Shown: piece after piece, positions 57,659 through 64,000 of the stretch
Position numbering within the stretch: the first letter of the stretch is position 1
Layout: each line of letters begins with the position of its first letter
From: Puccinia triticina
Lineage: Eukaryota; Basidiomycota; Pucciniomycetes; Pucciniales; Pucciniaceae
Length of the DNA: 64,000 nt
NCBI RefSeq assembly: GCF_026914185.1
Contig: NC_070570.1
Coordinates: forward strand, 2,480,001-2,544,000
Direction: 5' to 3'
The notes under the pieces: model-generated
The model's input: the letters and a program-made list of their open reading frames with translations, nothing else
What the model was told of the DNA's origin: nothing
The model's database searches: none
Translations under genes and position numbers: made by a program

Positions 57659-60240
57659 ATGAATACCGAGACCCCAAACACTCCTCATCCAGCTCCCTTA
57701 CCAGCCGAACCCAATGCCACTCGAGAAGCTCCACCAACACCACCCCCAAGTAAGAATTTCATGGCAGTGGATTGTTCTTATTCCTGTTGTTCCTCTTACT
57801 GACTGATTACATCACACAGCTAAAGAGGTTTTAGAGCAGAACTTCCTTGGTCCGCCATTGCCAGCCCCAATGTTTGAAGAGTTCTCAACATCGATGAAAA
57901 GTAACAGCCTTCCTGAGCCCCTCAACCCAGACCAATCAATCCTCCAAAGCAAAATACAGCAGATTACAGCAGAGGAATTCAATCGTAACATTTCAACTGC
58001 TGAAACAACGTTACTTGGCTTGGTCAATCTGAGGCTGCCAAGGAGCCTCAAGAGGAAGATTGGCGAATGCGCTCATGAAATTAAAAACTCAAAATTGAGT
58101 GTGTTATCTGTTGAAACCATTCAAGAGTTTCCTGAACAAAAAGCTGATTTATTCCCTTCACCTTAGCATTTGAGGAGACCAGTGAAATACCAGACGATGA
58201 GGGAATCAGTATTACTGAAGCACAGCCACCCCGCCCATCTTCCTGTAGCACAACCTTGGTGTCCACAATCCCAAGAAGATCAACAAAGAAAAGCAAAAAG
58301 GCCAACTCAGTTGACCCAGCCTCGCTATTAACCCAAGGACGTGTTTCTGTTCCTACGAATTCCAACACTCCAGCGGCTTCTGATAACGTCAATGGTCCTG
58401 ACCTCCCGGTGGTGAACACATCATCTGCGACACCTTTACTTGCCAACCCAGCATTGCAAACGCCTGCCACCCCCAGCCAGACCACATTTGACCCAGCCCC
58501 ACAAACCATATCACCTGCCGAGTTGTTCAAACCTACCGGGCCTCAAATGGACAAGGGACCTCGAGATACCGAGAACAGTGCAGTTTCCGACTCTGCCAAT
58601 TACGGTGGGAAATTACCTGCTCCTTCTTTCCTGCCCTATGTCATACTTCTATATGCTAACCCGTCAGCAGCCTACTGATAAATGATGGTTTTTGGATTTT
58701 ACAGCCCCAGGTCCACCTCTGGATAACGCTCCTCAGTCCAAAATACCTGTACCACCTGAATCAAGTCATGAAATTGAGTCTGGCGGTAACCAAAACGACA
58801 AATCTCAAACCTCGGGAATCCCTGCTTCCCTTGCACCAAATACTTCCAACGGTGGTGATCCAGGAGCCACCAACTTGCCAACCAATCTAACTATCCTCAA
58901 GTCAATCGATGCACAAATTTCAGTGATCAAGATCTCTCAGGAAGTTGATGGTGTGAGGCCAAACTGGGAGAGGTACAAAACCACATGGGCTGCTCTCTCA
59001 AAACTTGCTCAATTTCGAGCTCAATCTCTCCAGAACCCAGGTCCACACAGCATGGATTTTCACTTTGAAAGAACTTCCTGCTCATACACTTCTTGGATTA
59101 AAAATATTAGCTCTCTGGGTTAGTTGCACATCCTTGTTTCACTTCATTTCACCTCAATAATTTAACATTCATCGTACTCTCCCCTCAGCCACCGACTTCT
59201 TAGCTCCATCTCCAAATGACCAATGGAACTGCCCAGACGTCATCAATTTTGATCTGATTTTGGTATTTGCCCAAAGAGAAAAAACTGGCTCCTCTGAGCC
59301 ATTTGTCTCTCCCACCTCGAAAACCGAACATCCTGAGTCCACACTCATCCGATTTCTTCACCGTCTCCAAAGCCCACCTCCTGCAGTCATCTCCGAGTGG
59401 GCCAAGATAATTGCTGCATCAGTTGAGGTCATGGCTTTTAAGCTCTACAACCCACCACCTCCAACTCCTGATGCCAACAACGAACCAATTAACCAAGGTC
59501 TTCAGGTTCTTGAATGGCTTGAAGGACTCAAGAAATCGCTCTCAAATTTTGAAACGACTAGTGAGACCGACCAAACCTCTGCTGATGCCAAAGGAAATGT
59601 TGTCCAGCGCTCTCACGCCATCGATGTCCTGAAAGAATTTGCTAAGGTCATAATCGACGTATATATGGGATACATTATATTCCAAGTTCACGGTCTCAGT
59701 GGACCTCCACTAAAAAACAGCCAGGTCAAGCGAAAATCTCGAGCCCAAGAAGCCACAGCCAATCTGTCAAACTCAGGATCCAACCCTGGTCTCACTCAAA
59801 TTGCTGCCGGAGACGCTTTAAAGACGAAAACCACGGCTGTCCAGAAACTCAAGGAAATCCAGACTAGGCACAACTTCCAGCCCCTCACCTACTTCCTTGT
59901 TGGCGGTGTTCGAGGTCTCTTTGTCGCTTCCAAAAATTACCGCCACTCCCCAGTATCAGAATGTATGTCATTCATCCAGTCAATGGCGGCAATTAATGAG
60001 TGGTCCAAATCACCTCAAACACCAGAGGAACCTATCTGGAAAAATCTGTCAGCATATCTGGTTGAAATCTTCAAACCGGCATTCCAGTCACCCGGTAAAA
60101 TTGTACCTATCCAAAAAAAGCCAGATCCTCATGAGTTAGCACAGGCTATTACGGTAGACTTTTTGACCCATTGGAGGACCAACCAACCTAGCTGTTCATT
60201 TCTCATTCCCCAGGCACCTCGCCAAATCACCGAAAAGTAA
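57659..60240 (+). CDS. Unknown 757-aa protein, five intact exons
   Basis: Exons 57659-57749, 57820-58098, 58167-58604, 58705-59118 and 59189-60240. All junctions are GT-AG, the introns are 68-100 nt, and the joined length is a multiple of three. The N-terminal third is Pro/Thr/Ser-rich and probably disordered. Residues from about 400 onward form an alpha-helical domain (VISEWAKIIAASVEVMAF, LQVLEWLEGLKKSL, FAKVIIDVYMGYIIFQVHG) ending in a Pro-rich tail. No domain was recognised and there is no signal peptide or membrane segment. A TATA box and an upstream palindrome are present. The second and third donors are weaker than consensus, so those junctions could shift. Confidence 0.75.
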
Positions 60241-61575
60241 TGTGTCTCCTTGAGTAGCTCTGTTGCAGTACATAACCCCCTCCTGTTTCACTGTGTCAAC
60301 ACCCCCCTCTTTCAGCTCCTCCAATCTGCCAACAATAGTGTGCCTTTCTCTTCATTTCAGGTAAATGGCTGCCTATGTTCAATATCTGCCTTCCTTAGCT
60401 GTTTGTTCTGAAAATTGTCAGATTTTTGTGTGCTCCAAAGTGTGTACATAAAAATGACATTGAGTTGAAATAGATTGCACATGAAACTTTTGAAGATTTG
60501 CTTGTTTGCCCCAAAAATAACCAAATCGGCCTCTTTTCCTGTCCTGACTCAGGCAGTCTGATCTCTGTCAACTCCTTACTATGTCACATGAGGATTGTCT
60601 TGGCTCCTAGGTTCTATGTGCTTTAAAATAAAGCAATTGTCTTTTTCTTACCCTTGTAGTATACCTATTGAAGGCTATCATGTAGAACCCTTGTGATAGG
60701 AATTGTGTGAATTTTTGCTCCGGTGCAGACCACCACCCTCTTATCTGAAAGAGAATAATACCTGGAGGAAATATTGTCAATAGGTCCTTTGCACTCATTC
60801 CAAATCTCAGTTACACATATGTGACTTTTGTTTGTTACTTTAGACAATAATCAAGACTAGGGATATTCTAAGAGGCTGTTGACCGTCTTTTGCCTCCCTG
60901 TAAAAGTGTTTCCTGTCAAAATTCACCGATTTGAGTCTTCTTTTGTTTCAAAGGATTCATGTAGACACATCCAGCAGTGTGGTTATTTGATTATTCTGCA
61001 CTGGGAATTGGTGAGAGATAATTGATTTTATGTGAATAAGTTTCATTTGGATTCACTTGAAAATCTTGAATGCTATCTGATGAAATCACTTCAAAGTAAT
61101 TTCTTTGATTTTCTTTCTCTGAAATTACCAAGATGTAGGAATATGTCAGGAAGCAAAGGTCACACAGAAACCTTTGCTGGACATGTTAAGGGATAAGTGT
61201 CATGTAAAATCCAGTATTAAACTCAAACTGTGTTATATACTGCAAAGGCAGTCACCTGTTGCACTTTCTCCAATCCAAAAAAACAATATGCTGGCCAGAG
61301 AATCACGACTTATGCCTCCCAAACTGCAAAGTACTGCACTTACTCCAAGGAACCTTTTGCACATTCTAACTATACTCTATCAAGGTTCGATAACATTACA
61401 CAGGTATTTGGCATGAGGAGGAGCAAGAATTTACAAATCTCATATGGCTTGGATAAAGCATCATCATTTTTTATCAAAGAAACACATCAAACAATGTCTC
61501 AAAGATGGGAAGGAGGAAACTTTTGGGAAGTGGGAAAAGACAAAGAGGAAATAGGATGAAGTGTTGTATTTTCAC
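60241..61575. other. Gene-free intergenic stretch
   Basis: No coding frame with recognisable content. It separates the 3' ends of the plus-strand 757-aa gene and the convergent minus-strand 270-aa gene. Confidence 0.6.
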
Positions 61576-62464
61576 TTAAATCTGTTCAAGGCTGAATGAA
61601 ATGATCTCTTTTTTCCGTTCCTTCTCTTTGGTAACTTCACCAGTGCCCAATCGTCTACGTTTAACTGTTGAATTTTTTTGGGATTTGACCTGAGGAAATA
61701 TCTGGTTGATATTGAGCGTCCTAAAACTTTGAGGCTGTTGACCTTCGCAAAAAATAAGTGTCAATTGTAACCCAGCACAAGAAGCAGGAGTGGGAAAGTG
61801 TGGCAGCTGATCACTTACTGTTGTTTCCACAATGTGAGCATCCTTATAGGATTCAATCCCAGCCTTACCATCAAACTTGATCCAGTCCCCACGTTGAAGC
61901 TGACACATTTTCCCCAAAAGTTCAGAGTCCCAGGCAAGAAGTCGGATCGAGGCCCCCTGCAATCAGTTTGCATGAGTTCTAAGTGAGTTCAAAATTCATA
62001 TAACTATCACCTAGTTTCACCAGACAGCGTACCTTCTTTGGTAATGCGTCCTGAACAGTCACATAGCTTTGTTGACAAGCAGTCCAATTGTAATTAACCT
62101 TTACCACATATCCAGATCCCCAGACGCGAGCCTTGTGAAATTCCTCAACCAATTCAAAGCTTTGGCCTTGGTGTAACACCCACTTTCCTTCGCCAACCGT
62201 AACCTTGGGGTAACCACCAAAAGTACTAGCAGTAAGGTATCCAGTGAAAAAGATTTGGGTTTCAGGATTGTAAATGAAAGGAGGGGGATCTGGGCTGCAT
62301 GACTTTAGAATGACATGGAATTTTGACAGTTCAGAATATGGGATATGTTGGACTATATCATTGGAACTGATCACAGTGGTGAGATGGATAGTATTATCTA
62401 AAGATCCATGAATCGATGTGATATCCACTAGAGAAATGTGCAGGTTTCCAGATATCTCAAACAT
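61576..62464 (-). CDS. 270-aa protein, possible OB-fold/ssDNA-binding, two exons
   Basis: Exon 1 is 62464-62033 and exon 2 is 61956-61576, with a GT-AG intron of 76 nt in phase 0. The start is the ATG opening MFEISGNLHIS. Exon 1 is beta-rich (TQIFFTGYL, GSGYVVKVNYN). Exon 2 has RLLAWDSELL and GDWIKFDGKAG, which resemble the last strands of nucleic-acid-binding OB folds such as those of RPA-like proteins. The C-terminus has a basic stretch (KRRRLG) that could be a nuclear signal. The OB-fold reading is inference. A truncated paralogue lies at 640-1081. A palindrome sits 700 bp upstream. Confidence 0.65.
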
Positions 62465-63163
62465 TGTCGTAAATTTCTAATGTGGAGGTCTGGAGACAGA
62501 TAACAGTACTGGAGGTATAGGGGGAGTTGATAATCATGAGGGGTTTGATCATTGGTGGACCATTCCTATTTAAGTTATTTTGGTGGGACCTCATGTTCCA
62601 AAACCCCACATACCACCACAATTTCTGCAACCGATAGCTGCTTCACCCCTTTCAACTCTTTAATCAAGGGGAGAAGATTTACAGAAGGGAGTCCCACCAC
62701 ATATCCAAATAAATTACCACAGGGATGTTTAGACTTTGGGGTTTCCAATCAATAAATATTTGTGGCACACGTCGAGATGTCTAAGGGACACCAGCAGAAA
62801 TAAGAAAAGGGCTTCTGTTTAGTTTTTTGGGGATGTTTGGTTGTGCCGTACATAATGAATAACTATACGCAAAACCCCAAAAGCAATATGTAGGTGTTAT
62901 GTATGCAGAAGCACAAAGGTAATGATCACCATGTGATGCAGCATTGTTTGTGAGGCTTTATGTTTGAGAAAATGATTCACAAATGAAGTGCTTACACCAC
63001 ATTGAACTACGATAGGCCTTTGTCCAAAATGAATTTGACCGGTATCTCCACTCCTGTATAATTTTTATGTAAACTATAAGGGCCAAACACATCAATTCAC
63101 CACGTATTTTTGCCCAAAAAAATCAATTCCCTGCATATTTCTGCCTCAAAATGGAATAGCTAG

Positions 63164-63207
63164 GGCTTGTCACCAAAACGTACGCGCGTACGTTTTGGTG
63201 ACAAGCC
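63164..63207. repeat. Perfect palindrome, copy 3 (44 bp)
   Basis: It contains the same 34-bp core (63169-63202). The symmetry extends a further 5 bp on each side (GGCTT/AAGCC), making 44 bp perfectly self-complementary. Confidence 0.97.
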
Positions 63208-64000
63208 TTCTGTGCTGGAAGATTCAACCTCAGCCAGCACCCCCACCTCAAATAAAAACTGTTGAAGCACTATTTTTCATATGACAATAAAACGCCAGTT
63301 CACCATTTGATGTCAGTCCAATATATACATCTTATCCTTCCCTTCTTGAAGTGGAGGGGGTAAAGAAATGTAAATTGTTCACCCCTCTTGCTAGCCAGTT
63401 AACATGTATCACAGTTTTGAACTGCAGTTGGGTGATATCCCAACTGACACTCCCTGACAGCGTAATTCATCTCAATGCACAGTACCTGCATGCTTGTGTA
63501 CCTGTATTCATATCCCAACTGTCTGAAATGAATTTTTTTAGGGATATACCTCCTTCAACATATTTTCACCCAATGTCTAATACCAGTTTTTCACAACGAT
63601 TTTCAATGTTACATACAAGTACATCCCAAAAAAAGTGCCTAGTAATTTAATGCTGGCATATTCCAGGGGAGATCCCCCCCAAAATCTATGATGTTGTCAC
63701 AGAATGGTTAAGTCAGAAGCCTATGAAAACGTAGCATCCTTGTCTTTTCATGTTTAGTTTATTTGATCAAACAAACTACACTAACAGTGACCTGACTTCA
63801 ATGTATCCAAACCTGATTGTGCCAGCTCCTCAAATCTTCCTCTTGTGATTTGAAACCTCCTCAACAATATCTAATTCACAGTTGCATTGAAGCAATCATC
63901 TCCAAACAGATTGGAAAATCAGAACCAAGAGCTGAAGGCATTGATTTGTATTCGATTCCAGGATAGCATCTCATACTTCCTCCGCAAAAGATTTTAAGGG
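63208..64000. other. Gene-free right edge
   Basis: No gene recognised; short frames only. The window ends in unique-looking AT-rich DNA. Confidence 0.5.

Noticed and set aside
49632..63207. Palindromes as simple terminal inverted repeats of one insertion
   Set aside because: Three copies exist, each complete, with no matching target duplications; the sites are more likely recognition or regulatory sequences, though element ends cannot be excluded.

Overview
This looks like a repeat-rich nuclear segment from a filamentous basidiomycete, most likely a rust fungus (Pucciniales). The lineage is inferred, not proven. It rests on short GT-AG introns of about 60-100 nt, Ty1/Copia elements with very short LTRs and half-tRNA primer sites, a Ngaro/DIRS-like reverse transcriptase, a Plavaka/CACTA-type Tnp2 transposase, a TET/JBP-like dioxygenase remnant and a short secreted Cys-rich protein. 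There are no bacterial gene arrangements, rRNA genes or CRISPR arrays.

Left part (1-17 kb): a truncated gene of a family that recurs at 62 kb (640-1081), with an imperfect palindrome upstream of it. Then come gene-free DNA, a minus-strand Copia 5' half lying head-to-head with a plus-strand Copia 3' half (5.9-12.2 kb), a solo LTR (13.0-13.7 kb), one small secreted-protein gene with a TATA box (14.1 kb) and a decayed Ngaro/DIRS-like element (14.7-16.6 kb).

Middle part (17.3-36 kb): a textbook nest of transposons. A Copia element at 17338-29952 (123-bp LTRs, TSD CTCCT) carries in its gag a second, minus-strand Copia at 18721-25513 (783-bp LTRs, TSD GAATC). That second element carries in its integrase a 951-bp solo LTR at 22130-23080 (TSD TGGTT). 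To the right lie a short LTR element of the solo-LTR family (30.4-33.0 kb) with a small foldback element in its 5' LTR, a 1.5-kb PIF/Harbinger-like element (TSD TAA) filled with inverted repeats, and a 112-bp foldback MITE.

Right part (36-64 kb): a broken TET/JBP-like 2-oxoglutarate dioxygenase gene, then gene-poor DNA, then a satellite array (41.4-45.0 kb). The satellite has 172-174-bp monomers in a homogeneous 694-bp four-monomer higher-order repeat with degraded edges. From 45.9 kb the DNA changes to a compact cluster of spliced, mostly intact genes: an SNF2-family ATPase, two minus-strand genes of unknown family, a Tnp2 transposase with two stop codons, an intact 525-aa protein, an intact 757-aa protein and an intact 270-aa possibly OB-fold protein. 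Three copies of an identical 34-bp perfect palindrome (half-site GTCACCAAAACGTACGC) are interspersed at 49.6, 57.0 and 63.2 kb. A diverged relative of the palindrome sits at 1.56 kb, next to the second copy of the 270-aa gene family. This palindrome-plus-gene cluster is the best candidate for an undescribed system, possibly a large cargo-carrying DNA transposon or a shared regulatory circuit.
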